From positions 372,001-436,000 of the forward strand of contig JAPEUQ010000010.1 in assembly GCA_027946365.1 (NCBI GenBank): a stretch of DNA of 64,000 nucleotides, in the 5' to 3' direction. Origin of the DNA: Kalmusia sp. IMI 367209 (lineage: Eukaryota > Ascomycota > Dothideomycetes > Pleosporales > Didymosphaeriaceae). The notes under the pieces were generated by a model. The model was not told the DNA's origin, ran no database searches, and was given only the letters and a program-made list of their open reading frames with translations. This document shows positions 1-11,854 of the stretch, piece by piece. Positions within the stretch are counted from its first letter, which is position 1, and each line of letters starts with the position of its first letter. Made by a program: the position numbers and the translations under genes.

Positions 1-2904
1 CGGGATCTCTCTGACTCTCGAGTGAGTCTCGCCTCGGCGAGTTTTGAGGGCGATTTCCCGCGGCCGCTTGAACGAAGTTACCGTGCTGTCACTCCAAATG
101 AGGCAAGCTTTCCCGATGAGCCTCTCACACCAGTCTCGCCTTTGGATCAGGCATTTCATCTCATGAACCAACAAGGTTCAACTACGTCATTCGAGCAATC
201 CCGATACTCTGCACAACAAGAAATTTCCCCTCCCTTGACCTCCATGGTTCCTGATGATCCCTCTACACAACTTAGGCGGGCATCAGATCCTCGCCCGTAT
301 GCTTCGGATGGAGACTTCTCAAGCAGACCGTACTATGATGACCTCGCTTCAATATACCCTAGCTCCTCTATCTACACGAACGACGATCACCGACAGTCAA
401 GACACGCTCCGAGCTATGTCAGCAATAGGAACAGCATTCCTTACTGGCGCATGAGTGGGGCCGCAAATGCACTTGCTGACGAGTACAAATCTGATGCTTT
501 GCTCGAATATCCGAGCTCTCAGCGTACGAGTCATCACATATCAAGGCCTCTTGAATCAGATATGTTTCGTCGCTCGGTACAGAATGAGACTGAGAAGACC
601 GACACCATCAGCAGATTCATTGACCAATACGAGGGAGCCGAGAACTTCAATCCCTGCCGACCATTGCCTAATGAAATAGGAGAAGGGACTGCTGCAATCC
701 GAGCTTCTTCGACGGAAGCTCTCGATAAAATGCAAACTAAGCGGCCAGAAAGCGCGAGCACCTCTCCTCTAAGCCAATTCGAGTTCGATTTTGATCAGCA
801 AGACATGAACAGCAATGATGAGATCGCAGTTCTACCCATGGAATCACGTCGGATCGGCAAGTCTACGATCGCGCCTCATCCAGGTCTTCCACCGTCCATG
901 CCAGCTCCGTTAGCGCCAGCATTCAAGTACGATGAATCTTCTGGGCCGCCGAAGCGGCCTGACGCTTCTGACATGTTTTCAAAAGATTCCTCGTACGGTG
1001 ATACTCGGCAGCTTCTCCAGTACTCGCAGCCAGCCATCGGAGATGATGTGCCGCCGCAACCAGCATTTCAACCCTCATCCTCCTACTCTCAACCGGAAGG
1101 TTCATCGAGCTTGTACGCCCCTCAAGAGGCCTTAGCGCAGGCAGAAGAGATTTTTGCGAATGCTGCTAGCCAGCCACAAGATGAAGGCATTCCGGCAATG
1201 TGGTCGAAACGAATCTCAAGCCATTTGTTGCGCAGCAAAAGCAACACTGACTTTGATCAACAAGAAGAGGAGCAGGAACAAGGAGAATTATCTGAGCTAG
1301 CTGGATATGAGGAAGAAATGGATGTCGCTGATTGGGAGACCGTTGGATTTGCGAGCCAGCATGGGAACATTCGCGCTTCTCTTGGTGAGAGCATCGCGAA
1401 TTACAGTAGCTCTGACGGCAGCCATTCCAGTCGAGACAGCATGGGGTTCTCAAAATCTTTTCCAGTCTGGGAAGATTCTCCTCTAGAGCCGGGCACATTT
1501 CAGTACTCGCATCCCCCACCACTGCGTAGTCATTCGAACCCTTTCACTTCATCACCTCCGCGACTCTCCATCGGCTTTAGTATGCCCACCATGCCGCATG
1601 ATGGACTTATCGACCCTATACCATCCAGCCCACCAGCATCGACGACTGTGCCTGCATTCTATGCAAGGAGCCCCGACACGTATAGCAGTGGTCTTGGACA
1701 AGCTCTTACTTTCACTCCATGGATAACGCCTTATGCGTTCAGTGACAAAGAGACTCAGGAGCTACTTGCTTCAGGGCCTAACGAAGATATTCTGTACGAA
1801 GCGGATGAGGGAGAATCCGGCCAGTATCTGTCATCCGACTCGCAAGAAAGGTCCAGTTCCAGTCCAATGCAACCTATGAATATCATCATTCCTACTTCGA
1901 CTCCAATGGAGGGTGGGAACGAGCATCGCGATTTGCCTCGCGAGAACACATTCGAAAAACTCACTATCGTTGGACCCAAAGCGAATCTGACTGGTACACC
2001 GGGAGGGACAAATATGCACGAAGTTGGTAGTAGTGTAGCCGACAACAGCAGCCCTGGGGCCGTACTTGACCCAAGCCCATCAGGCGCAAGCACACAATCA
2101 GAATATCGGGCCTTCAGGTCTGCTGCTGCTTCGAATGCTAATACACGTTCTGGTATTCCTAGTTTCGTTGCTGCTAGGGGAGATTCAAGCGTTAGCCATG
2201 AGAGTCCTAATTTCTACGGCGCTCCAGGACGGACCGGTAGCGTTACGCGTATTCTACCACGCCTACACACTCCGCCCGACTCGCACGAGCGAACTCCTTC
2301 ACAAGCGACACTGTTCCCATCACCCGCTCAAGAGTCACCCTCACCTCGCCAGGCCAGTCGATCTTCACTACGATCTCCAATCACCCCACGCGGGCCCCGC
2401 CGAAGCAGCCGTGCGGCAGTCCCTGGACAGACAAAATTAAAGCAGATGGTGCTTGCACCTGATGCCCAGACCTTGTCATCGTCGGACCGCAGCGTGAATG
2501 ACTCCCGCCTTTTCGGTACTGCTGATAGTGCACGACCATCTACCAGTAATACCCACACGCCCTTGAGGAACCACATCGGCCGAGTGGCGTCCCGAGTGAT
2601 CCTTGCTAATGAGCATTCCCCACATTTGCTCTGCCCAGAGCGTGCTATTGACCCCGAGGAAGAAGTGGCAAGGCGTAAGATGTCTTGGATCATCTTTGCC
2701 TTCTTCTGTATACTTCCACCGACGCTCATTCTCTATCGGTGGATGGGAGACCTTGTGATTGTCAATGTGACGGGCGGTCGTATCACGCATGTGTCACCGA
2801 AACCGAAGCGGATTGCGCTTGGTGTCGGTATAGCTGTTAATGTCGGCATTACCACAGCTATCCTTCTGCCTATCTTGATCGCGCATGCTGCTGGTTCGTT
2901 GTAA
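1..2904 (+). CDS. Ser-rich protein with two C-terminal membrane segments, 5' partial
   Basis: The frame is open from base 1, so the start lies outside the window; 967 residues are visible. Most of the protein is low-complexity, rich in Ser, Pro, Gln and Asp/Glu with many SP/TP sites, and looks disordered and cytosolic. The last 80 residues hold two hydrophobic segments, one beginning MSWIIFAFFCIL and one beginning IALGVGIAVNVGI, separated by a short basic loop with a KPKRIA stretch. The layout suggests a tail-anchored hairpin in an internal membrane with a long phosphorylatable cytosolic region. I know of ascomycete 'serine-rich proteins' with this layout but no assigned function. No intron is needed in the visible part. 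Confidence 0.8.
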   Translation, partial: RDLSDSRVSLASASFEGDFPRPLERSYRAVTPNEASFPDEPLTPVSPLDQAFHLMNQQGSTTSFEQSRYSAQQEISPPLTSMVPDDPSTQLRRASDPRPYASDGDFSSRPYYDDLASIYPSSSIYTNDDHRQSRHAPSYVSNRNSIPYWRMSGAANALADEYKSDALLEYPSSQRTSHHISRPLESDMFRRSVQNETEKTDTISRFIDQYEGAENFNPCRPLPNEIGEGTAAIRASSTEALDKMQTKRPESASTSPLSQFEFDFDQQDMNSNDEIAVLPMESRRIGKSTIAPHPGLPPSMPAPLAPAFKYDESSGPPKRPDASDMFSKDSSYGDTRQLLQYSQPAIGDDVPPQPAFQPSSSYSQPEGSSSLYAPQEALAQAEEIFANAASQPQDEGIPAMWSKRISSHLLRSKSNTDFDQQEEEQEQGELSELAGYEEEMDVADWETVGFASQHGNIRASLGESIANYSSSDGSHSSRDSMGFSKSFPVWEDSPLEPGTFQYSHPPPLRSHSNPFTSSPPRLSIGFSMPTMPHDGLIDPIPSSPPASTTVPAFYARSPDTYSSGLGQALTFTPWITPYAFSDKETQELLASGPNEDILYEADEGESGQYLSSDSQERSSSSPMQPMNIIIPTSTPMEGGNEHRDLPRENTFEKLTIVGPKANLTGTPGGTNMHEVGSSVADNSSPGAVLDPSPSGASTQSEYRAFRSAAASNANTRSGIPSFVAARGDSSVSHESPNFYGAPGRTGSVTRILPRLHTPPDSHERTPSQATLFPSPAQESPSPRQASRSSLRSPITPRGPRRSSRAAVPGQTKLKQMVLAPDAQTLSSSDRSVNDSRLFGTADSARPSTSNTHTPLRNHIGRVASRVILANEHSPHLLCPERAIDPEEEVARRKMSWIIFAFFCILPPTLILYRWMGDLVIVNVTGGRITHVSPKPKRIALGVGIAVNVGITTAILLPILIAHAAGSL

Positions 2905-3840
2905 GCAGAGGTGCTCATTTCCAGAATGGTGAGCTTTGCATTCTCATAGGAAACTTTTGAAAACTAACAAGGACAGGATATTATTTCATCAAAACTTCGT
3001 ATACTCTCATCCTTGCAACTGAAGGCATCCAAAAAGGAAGAATGGATGCTGTCAGACGTATCCAAAGCTTTCGTCTCGTTTTTGCTTCGCGTACATACGG
3101 ACGACTTCACAATCATTGAAAAATTTCCTTTGTCAATCTTGCATTGAGACGGCGTCATGACTGCGGACGGTGAACTAGTTCATAATGGTCCTTCTTCGAT
3201 AGGTCACGCAATGGTTGCATAATTGGCATCAAGTGGAGCGTGGAGTTTTGTAATCGGTTTCTATATTGCGGGATTTTGCATCGGGCTCTGCCGCTAGTGA
3301 GCGTGCGTATATCTTGTTCCGGCCTTTTTCATTTCACTATGGGTTGCGGGAGTAATTGTCCAGGGGCCGACTACTGGTATCTATCAAGAAGGGACTCTGA
3401 GCGTTATGGCGCTCATTTAATAGTTCGAGGTCGATTACAGCTTAAAACTGGTCGACATCAATAGGATCATTGAAATCATATTTGCATAGGTTCTCTTTGA
3501 GTGATTCCTCGACGTGGTTGGGAAGTTTGTAGTCGTCACATTTACTATGCATTCCTCAATTAAATTACAACACAAGTAATCTTCAAAATTTTGTCGTACT
3601 GTTGCATAGCATTGAATCCGTCGAGATGCTCCATGGTGTTGAGGGGCAGGATATCCGATGTGGCAAGTTTAACCGGGTATGACTTCGCCGTCATCGGCCC
3701 AACCTCGCATCGAAGTACATCCCACCAGCAGTTCGCCATGCCGCCATCTGACGTTGAGCCGCCTTGAACCGTCACTTCTCCGCACAGAGGCCCCATCTAT
3801 CTCCAAATCCTCTTCTGGCCTGAGCCACCCAAGCACAGCC
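2905..3840. other. Intergenic, no gene seen
   Basis: AT-richer spacer with only short, non-conserved open frames. Its last 160 bases (from 3679) stay in frame with the omega-amidase gene and may be an N-terminal extension or 5' UTR. Confidence 0.5.
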
Positions 3841-4758
3841 ATGTCCTCCCTCCTCAAGCAATCGGTCAAGCTCGCTCTCGTCCAGCTCGCCTGCACCGCC
3901 GATAAAGCACACAACCTCTCGCACGCGCGCACGAAAGTCCTCGAGGCGACCAAACGCGGTGCCAAAATCGTCGTCCTCCCCGAATGCTTCAACAGCCCCT
4001 ACGGCACGAAGTACTTCCCACAATACGCCGAGACACTGCTCCCTAGCCCCCCAACAGAAGCCCAGTCGCCGACCTTCCACTCCCTCTCCAAACTCGCCAA
4101 AGAGGCAAACGCATACATCATCGGCGGCAGCATACCGGAGCTCGTCGAAGAGGCCAGCTCCAAAGACGGAAGCGAGACCAAAAAGAAGTGGTACAACACC
4201 AACCTCACCTTCGCGCCGAGCGGCGAGCTCCTCGCGACGCACCGCAAAGTGCACCTCTTCGACATCGACATACCGGGCAAGATCAAATTCAAAGAATCCG
4301 ACGTGCTCACCCCGGGTAACAAGATCACGCTGGTCGACCTCCCCGAGTACGGCAAGATCGCCATCGCCATCTGCTACGACATCCGGTTCCCGGAGCTCGC
4401 GACCATCGCGGCGCGCCGCGGCGCCTTCCTCCTGCTGTACCCTGGCGCGTTCAACCTGACGACGGGCGCGCTGCACTGGGAGCTGCAGGCGCGGGCGCGC
4501 GCCGTGGACAACCAGGTGTACGTCGGGCTGTGCAGTCCCAGCCGCGACATGCAGGCCGACTACAATGCTTGGGGACACAGCATGGTGGTCGATCCTAATG
4601 CGGAAGTGCTCGAGCAGCTGGATGAGAAGGAGGGCATTGTCGTGCAGGAGTTGAAGGAGGGGAGGATCGAGGAGGTGAGGAAGGGGATTCCGCTTTATAC
4701 GCAGAGGAGGTTTGATGTTTATCCTGATGTTAGCGAGGGGGGAAAGTTTGAGGAGTAG
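3841..4758 (+). CDS. Nit2-type omega-amidase (carbon-nitrogen hydrolase)
   Basis: A 305-residue nitrilase-superfamily enzyme. The Glu-Lys-Cys triad is visible as E48 in VVLPECFNSPYG, K136 in HRKVHLFDIDIPG and C178 in AICYDIRFPE. The HLFDIDIPG sequence is typical of Nit2/yeast Nit3 omega-amidases, which hydrolyse alpha-ketoglutaramate and alpha-ketosuccinamate to 2-oxoacids and ammonia. I chose the ATG at 3841 because the family usually begins near the conserved KLALVQL strand. The frame stays open upstream to another ATG at 3679, which would add 54 residues rich in Ser and Arg with few acidic residues, resembling a mitochondrial presequence. The gene has no intron and is markedly GC-rich with C/G-ending codons. 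Confidence 0.92.
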   Translation: MSSLLKQSVKLALVQLACTADKAHNLSHARTKVLEATKRGAKIVVLPECFNSPYGTKYFPQYAETLLPSPPTEAQSPTFHSLSKLAKEANAYIIGGSIPELVEEASSKDGSETKKKWYNTNLTFAPSGELLATHRKVHLFDIDIPGKIKFKESDVLTPGNKITLVDLPEYGKIAIAICYDIRFPELATIAARRGAFLLLYPGAFNLTTGALHWELQARARAVDNQVYVGLCSPSRDMQADYNAWGHSMVVDPNAEVLEQLDEKEGIVVQELKEGRIEEVRKGIPLYTQRRFDVYPDVSEGGKFEE

Positions 4759-5215
4759 GCCATGTTCACACTGTACAGGTGTGTTTTTGGCAGGGGGAGC
4801 GGTCGGCTTGGCCGCCGCCACGGCGGCGTCGTTGGTGATGTGGATTATTAGACAGCGGCATAAGCGTATCGTCTCGCCAATTGGAACAAAGCAATACTAT
4901 GACCTGCTACGAAAATCATGGTTAGGATGTAAGATTTGTTTGAGCAAGTTGGTATTCGCGATTCTGCTGCCGGACCAGACTGCGCCACTACCTTGAACGC
5001 CAAACAGGGTGCCTTACCGAGAGGTGCTGCACAGCGATACCTGGCCTTTTTAGCATCTCGCTCAATCAGAAGACTTAATCTCAAAGTAGTCAAAGTAGTC
5101 TCTTGCAGGGTATTCCAAAAGCGCAAATACCACATCACCTTGCAATATCTCTTCACAGACATCCATGTCTCCAACAGAACCCCACATCCACAAACACTTC
5201 TAAGCAGCCTTCAAA
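4759..5215. other. Intergenic, no gene seen
   Basis: Spacer between the omega-amidase gene and the next plus-strand gene. It serves as 3' and 5' flank; no conserved frame is visible. Confidence 0.5.
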
Positions 5216-6308
5216 ATGGCGTCTCGCTCTCTAAAATCCCTGATTCTCTGTGCTTTCATCTTCACCACTATCCTCAGCGTGGCGGCGCAATACCCAACTC
5301 GTCCCCGCGCACCGGGCGTAGCCTTCAGACTGATGCCCTCCTACGGGTATATCCCTCTCACATCCCACCCGTCACAGTCACCTAACAAGAAGCATCAGCG
5401 TAGCATCGATACACCTCAAAGACGGGACATCCGTCGACGTAGCGCAGATACAAGGTTCCCAAGCCTACCAAGCCTTCATGCGCAGACCCTCTACATCCAG
5501 AGAACATGTAATCAAGAAAGATGGCGCTTTCTGCCGCCTATTTTCGCCCGCACTGGATAGTCTTCCTACCTCCGAGCTGGGTAGATACACGTGCAAGAGC
5601 CCTGATGAAATAGCCGTCCAAGCCCTCCTGTCCTCCCTCAAGAACGCAGTGGAGTCCTACCTCGGGACGAACATCTGCTTCGCTGCGCTCGTGCTGGACG
5701 ACCCGGGTTCGCACCGCGCTGGCGTTGCGGAGGAGGCGCTGCGTGCGATCGGCTTGCGGCAGGTGTTGCGCAGTGTGTCGGCGGGGAAGGCGGTAGTGAG
5801 GGAGTATCTGCGTGGAGAATATCCCGCGTTCGATGAAGATGCTTGGGTTGTACTTGCTCTTGAGTTCAGTAAGGGGTGGTTTAATGTCGGTTTGTACGCT
5901 GTTGGGGAATTTGGGATAGTGGATCCCGTTGAGGGGGCTGTTGGGGGGCCGATGGTTATGGAGAAGAGGGACCGGTTGGATGAGCAGATGAATGCACTTG
6001 ATTCGACGCTTCGTCAGCTCGTCGTTGATCCGCCAGCGGGTGTTAGATTTCCGCGGGGTATTCATCATGTGGTTGTATATGGTGATAGGGCGGGTAGTAG
6101 TGTTCTGGCTGACCTACTTGAATCGGTTCTGGGTCGTGAATTGGTAGAACAGGCGCGAATTTCTGAAACGGTCTTCGCTGGTATGGAGGAGGTTGCGAGA
6201 GGAGTGCATGAAGTCATGGACACGGTTGAATTTGAGATGAGGGAGGGAGCTGCGTTTGGGTGTCGGTGGCGGTCGGGTCTGTATCGCGAGGGTCATGGAG
6301 AGTTATGA
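5216..6308 (+). CDS. Predicted secreted protein of unknown function
   Basis: Two exons, 5216-5346 and 5399-6308, encode 346 residues. The 52-bp intron has a GTATAT donor, a CTAAC branch site and a CAG acceptor. Joining the exons restores one frame and creates the segment VASIHLKDGTSVDVAQIQG across the junction. The first 25 residues (SLILCAFIFTTILSVAA core) are a clear signal peptide. The rest is acidic and soluble, without transmembrane segments. The post-junction segment faintly recalls the first strands of the Hsp70/actin ATPase fold, but I cannot identify the downstream phosphate or adenosine motifs with confidence. I assign no function. Confidence 0.72.
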
Positions 6309-6462
6309 TGGGTGAAAGATGGAAGCGGTTAATATGCGGCATGAAAGCTAAGTATAGGAAGGTTCCCTTGGTCTTTGGGCTTTTCCAACACGAAGTTCTA
6401 GTCAGACTACACAAGCATCTATTACTCACTGTGATAGATTCCAACATCAGCATAGATACTCT

Positions 6463-9400
6463 TTAATAAGCATCCTCCCTCTTCACCCACCCGTCCATGG
6501 GACTCAGTTTTACATCCCCGTACCCCCTCTTGACCGGCATACCAGTAACAAGCTCAAATCCTTCCGGCTTTGCACCTCCCTCTTCTAAAGCCCAAATACT
6601 GACTCCAATGTAGTTTTTGCCGCTGTAATTCAAGATACCTTCAGGAACGGGAAATCTCCTCTGTGGCCCTATACCGTTCGCAAATTTGCCGAATTGGTAC
6701 CCGTTCACCCACAGCTGCGCTCTCCAACCCTTTCCTTTTCCGTTGAATTCGTCACCGTTGAAAACAAACGACAGCGGAACGTCCCACGATGAAGGGATGT
6801 CAAGATCAAACGTAGTCGTGTAGAAGACGACGCCAGGTTTAGACAGCGCAGCGGTAGGCCCCGAGCCTGCTACCCACGACGAGGTCGGCGCCGAAGGCAG
6901 ATGAAACCCGTTCCTTTCAACCCAGAGAGCGCCTTCGTTGAGGGACCCGCGAGGCCCACCGTGGAAATCTTCGCCGCCGAGATTGCCTGTGATCTTCCAC
7001 TCTATGCCATCATCTGCACGCGACGTTCCGTTTGAGGTTTGGGGTGTGTGTCCGGGGAACGAGTATCCTATGATTCCCCGCGGAGTCTTCATTTCGTTGT
7101 AGCCTACGAACCAGTTTCCGTTGTGGCCCATGTGGTCGGACAGCACGGTCAGAACGTAGTTCTTCCCCCGCGAAAGCTTGGGGACGGGGAGTGTTAAGTT
7201 GGCGATTTTGACGTCACCCGCTCCGTCCCATGATCCGATGAATGTGCTGTTGACCCACGCGGAGAAAGCAAAGGCAGAACCGCCGGAGACGTTGAGGTGG
7301 ATAACGCTTTCGTTCCCAGTGGCGACGAAGTGGCCACGCGTTATGAGCGAGCCTGCATGGAACCCGTATTCCGCGCCCCAAAGTACCGTCGGCGTGGTGA
7401 GAGGCCAGTAAGTGTTGTTTGTTTCTGTGTGGTCGGCATCTGGCCAGGCGGAGTCGTCGTATTCTGGTTGCAGCTCAGGGAGGGTGTCGATGTGCTTCCA
7501 CGGCAAGGTGCTCAGATCGGGTGTTTGGATCTGCGGAGCCGAGAATGCGATGCTGGCTTTGAGGAAACCGTTCCGATCGCGGGTTGCCTTTATGTCTTCG
7601 CCGTTGAACGAAACCCCATCAACATTTTCGTGGGCGCCTGCTACGACTTCAACGGTCGTGGTCGCATTGATGTCTCCTGTGAGGTCAATTTTGCCATCTG
7701 AGATAGACGCAGTGCGCAACAGGTAGCCAGCCTTGACAATGAGCTCGGACGATGGTGTAAGCTCATGAGCATAACTACCCTCTGCTGTGCTTACAGTCCA
7801 GTAGTTGTAGGCGGAATTTCGATCAAGAATGATGATATAGAGACCAGAACCAATTCGCACAACCCTGCGGCCAGGGCTGGATTGCCAGTGGAGAATCGTG
7901 TTTCCGTTGCGGTTGGAGAACTTGACGCCAGATCCTTCAATGGATGTCGCTCCACTGGTTTTCGATACGGCTAGCTCATGTCGTTCATTGGGGCCTCCAT
8001 ATACGACGAGCGTCGTTCTAGATCCGTGCTTTTTCCAGGTGAAGATCTCAGCCGAGGAGTAGAGGAGGTTGTAGTCTCCGACTTGGTAGTCTGTGACGTG
8101 GATTTTTGAGTCGCGACCGTTCAGTGAGAGTTCTCCACCGAGTTGTGGGATGGTGATGTTTCCAGCGCTTGTTGGCAACTTGAGCTTGTAAGACGTCGAG
8201 TCCAGAGAGTTGTATTTCGTATGACTATGCCTGTCAAATTCTGATCTTATAGAGCTACATAATGACATACCGTGTGACGAAGAACTTCGTCTTTTCTCCA
8301 ACGAGCGGAGTGATCGTGACCGTATCGACGTCTGCATAAACCCCCGTTGTATTGAACCCGGGTGTCGCAGAAGCGAGTGCGTCTCCCGAAGCAGCAACAA
8401 AATTAGCAATAAGCTTGGCTTCACTATATTTCTCACGATGGACCTGTCGCTCCTCTGTGATAGCAGCGCCGTAATCGTATGAGGTGTATCCGTCCGCATG
8501 GCCGAGGTTACCCCAGTTCGTCCCGCCGAAAGTCTTCATAAAATTAGCAAAGATAGGCTAGTAGTATGATGTGCGTTTCAAACGAGATTTGACATACCAT
8601 ATAGAAATTGCTGATCGTGGCACCCACAGCAATATTGTTTTTGTAGAAAACACGCTCGAATTCGTGATTGGTAAATTCGGCGCACTTCTCGAATCCATCC
8701 CCACCCCAAGGCTGATACGCGCCACCTTGGTACTCCACAAGTAGGTAAGGCGTATTCGGACTCTGTTCCAAGTGGGTCTTCCTCCAGTCTGTAGGAAGCG
8801 CCCCATCAGCCCAGTTTTTCGGATCTGAGCAGTCCATCCCGAGCGGATATGAATTGTGCCCGTAAATATCGACTGGTGCGTCTGTTCCGGGGGCGTTGAT
8901 TCCACTAGGCCAGGCGACGTTGTTGATGAAAGGGACGACGATTCCCAGATCTCTGAACTGCTTCATCAAGCCATTCATGTAATTTGCATCTGGAAATGTG
9001 ACGTTGTTGAGACCCATTGAATACTCATTTTCGGGCTGGAAGAGGATGATAGGTCCACCGTTCGTGATCTGAGCTTTTGCAAGGATTGGTGTAATTGACT
9101 CAATGTAGTTTTTCGATGCTGCCTGGTAGTCGGCGTCGGGTGTGCGAAGATTGCCCTTGATGCGCTGGAGCCACCCAGGGAAGCCGCCACCATGAACTTC
9201 AGCATTGATGTAAGGACCAGGGCGCTATACTGACGTTCAGCCTGACTCAATATCAGTTTGCAGCAGATTTACTCACAGCTACGAGATAGACGCCAGCCTT
9301 CTTCGCAGCCTCAAAATAGGGCTCCCAATCGAACAACCCCTCTGCGCTGAACTCCCCAGGTTTCGGCTCATGCAGAACCCATGCTGCATAAAGACTCACA

Positions 9401-9774
9401 CCATTGTAACCCATCGCCTTGATTTTTTGGAAGACATCTAGCCAGAGACTCGGTACTGGTAACCTTGCTCCCGTCAATTCATTTCCCGATGGCCTCGAAA
9501 GATAAGTGGAGCGTGACATACCGGAAAGGATGGAATTCGCCTCCCCAGAAATTGACGCGTTTGCCATGCACAAACAGGGAGTGCTCATCCCACGTGACCT
9601 AGAATTTATGAGTGATCTAATATTCAAAAACAGGTCAAATATACAAACAATGTTTTGAAGAGCGCGTTCTTCGTGAATGATGAAGTCGCGAGGCTTCCCA
9701 CTCAAGGCTCGCGCGGTAGCATTGCTTCCCAGCAACAATAGTGCGAATTGCCAGAGGTACCGGCCAACCTTCAT
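6463..9774 (-). CDS. GH35 beta-galactosidase, secreted
   Basis: Six exons (9774-9649, 9598-9522, 9463-9277, 9224-8598, 8533-8271, 8224-6463) give 1013 residues, the normal length of fungal family-35 enzymes. Introns are 46-64 bp with GTATGT-like donors, and all junctions keep frame. A signal peptide covers roughly the first 22 residues. The TIM-barrel motifs are clear: [24 protein letters not shown], the GH35 signature QPENEY with proton donor E197, and the nucleophile E294 in LLVEYQGG. The beta-sandwich jelly-roll domains follow. The enzyme should release terminal beta-galactosyl residues from plant galactans, pectin side chains or lactose outside the cell. It is one of two plant-polysaccharide glycosidases here, with the GH3 enzyme at 49.5 kb. 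Confidence 0.95.
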
Positions 9775-10830
9775 CTTGTGGCCTTTTCAATTCGAATTGG
9801 TAGATGCAGAATATCAGTTATAGGCCCTGGGTTCTATTTGAACCCATCATGCATGTAGGGACATCTAGCCCGTCTCGGCAACATCGGGCCGCATAACTCT
9901 TCCGCAGGACTATCTACATGTCGAAGAGGCGAAGGTTCCGTCACCGACATCACGCCGTCTAGTGCGCTCCATGAGCCAAGTAGGGACATTGCTCGTTGTG
10001 GTTTGGGAGGCGGAGAAATATGATTCCGCCGCGCGGGGTTGAACGCGAGCAATTTATATTGCAGTAGTCTACAGCATGGACGGACGTCAGTGCGCGGAGT
10101 TATCACGAAATGATCGAATTTGTTGAATCGAGCGACATCTCTATAAGTGTTTGATGGTAGCGATCTGCCTTGGACGAAAGTAATCGCACCATCAGCCGGG
10201 ATGTTGGATGGCGCTAGGCCTCACATGGAGGGGTATCACGTGATGTTAACATTTTGTTCCTACCCAGGTACAATTAAGTGCTTATTTGATGAGGTCTCCC
10301 AGATAGCAGAGTCTGCTAGTGCATCAATTGGTCATTGCTCCTGCCTTCACTTACACTAGGTGGGATACCCTCCTCGTCTTCCATCTCGTCTCCATAGATT
10401 TCTCTCTAGTACGATCCTCAGCGCTTATGCTCTTTAGAGTGGGGATCAGATGCTCATTCAACTAAAGTTGGTAACGTGTTAAACAGGTACCTCGTGCGTA
10501 AAATTGAAAGCTACCGTCCTCTACATAAAATTACATAAGCAACAGTTCTGTTACATCATCAGAGTCTCACACATCGTCAATGCAGACACTATGATAACGT
10601 TTAGAAAGCCCGGGAATCTGACGTCGGTCAAAAGGTCAAGAAGAACCGATGGATCCTTCTAGGTTATGCCGGTGTTGAAGCGTACTCACCGTAGGGCGAC
10701 TCGATAACCATATGATTTGATAACATAATATTATGATTTACTATAGGATCTGTAATACCGGAACTTTAATGAATTAGGCAAACATCTTCAGATATTCATG
10801 ACTATAACGTCATTCGTCACATATTCGTCA
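9775..10830. other. Intergenic, no gene seen
   Basis: About 1.06 kb upstream of the beta-galactosidase gene, so it should contain that gene's promoter. Short open frames (for example 10147-10359) lack family features. Confidence 0.5.
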
Positions 10831-11854
10831 TTATCCCCGTTCTTCTCGACCACCATTCCCAGCCGGTAACTCAGACACGGGTGCTGGTGCATTGAGCTCT
10901 GCTACAGCATTATCTCCACCTTTGAGTTGATAAATTGGTGTACTACCAGCCTGATGCCCTTGATTATATTGCCCAACTTCAGGCACTCGCTCCACGTCTC
11001 CAGCCTCGTGAATCTCTTCAACTGGCGCCTGTTCGTACTTTTGTTTCCGTTTTCGAAGAAAAGTTATGATCGCCCCGATTATAGCAACAAGACCGGCGAT
11101 AGCTCCAATAACTGCGCCTGCGATAGCACCACCAGCTGTCTTCTTCTTTTTCTTCTTCTTCGAGCTCTGCGAGCTTGAGTTAGAGCCAGAGCCTGAAGCT
11201 TTCGAGGAGCTCTTAGATTTGGAAGTTGAGCGCGTGGCGGCAGCACATCCTACGGTAGGTTTACTTGGCGCAAATCCGTCTATGAGATGTGCATATGCTT
11301 GTGCACCACTTGTACTTGGCGACCACTCTTGCGTCGCACTCGATCCAGCTGCGTTATAGACGAGAGCAGTTTCAGATTGCGAGATGGAAATGTCGGAGTA
11401 GCATATACCACCATATGCCGGGCGATTAGACACTGCCAAAGCACTGGTTGTCGTGGTGAACTTGTATCCTCTATAAGATCCTTATCAGAGTCCGCTCTAA
11501 CACTACATAGCCTATATGGAATGAATTCGCTTACGAGGGACAGCACGCAATATAGTTATTCGCTGCAGCAAACGCGGTGCAGAAGTTCTGAGGACACACA
11601 AGCGGACTCATCACAGGGACTATCGAGCTGCCCACCGCGCGTGCAGTGCTCGGCTCTACAGCCGTATAACTCTTCAAAAACTCCTTAGGGTAGCAGTCGC
11701 TGACGGTGATACTGGGCACAGGAACTGGTTCATTCCAATAAATTAAATAGCCCGGGGAAGGGAGAATATTGATGCTGTGCGATGCGGTGCATGATGACGG
11801 CGGTGTAAAGGTCGTAGATAGCGCAAAGGTCGTGGTAGGTTGGCGCAGTGCCAT
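10831..11854 (-). CDS. Single-pass membrane protein with Ser/Lys-rich linker
   Basis: Two exons, 11854-11535 and 11470-10831, joined over a 64-bp intron (GTAAGC donor, TATAG acceptor), give 319 residues. The first ~170 residues are rich in Ser, Thr and Cys. They begin with a TTTFALSTTFTPPSSC segment seen in many fungal surface proteins and contain CCPS and GGICYS motifs, so they are probably extracellular. A Ser-rich stalk and a run of seven lysines follow, then a membrane helix built on AGAVIGAIAGLVAIIG and a ~70-residue cytosolic tail. The layout resembles fungal wall-stress or Mid2-like sensors, but I see no WSC domain. No classical signal peptide follows this ATG; a short 5' exon may be missing or the helix may act as signal-anchor. 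Confidence 0.7.

Noticed and set aside
3959..4459. 166-codon plus-strand frame inside the omega-amidase gene
   Set aside because: Ser/Arg/Pro-only composition, a +1 shadow of the real frame.
3772..4821. 349-codon minus-strand frame
   Set aside because: It mirrors the GC-rich omega-amidase gene, is full of Arg, Leu and Val runs, and arises from strong C/G third-position bias on the sense strand.
5478..6308. Independent gene starting at the ATG 5478
   Set aside because: The 52-bp intron joins it in frame to a signal-peptide exon; the ATG is internal.
11066..11359. Plus-strand frame with Phe and Glu runs
   Set aside because: Antisense of the poly-Lys and Ser-rich linker of the membrane protein.
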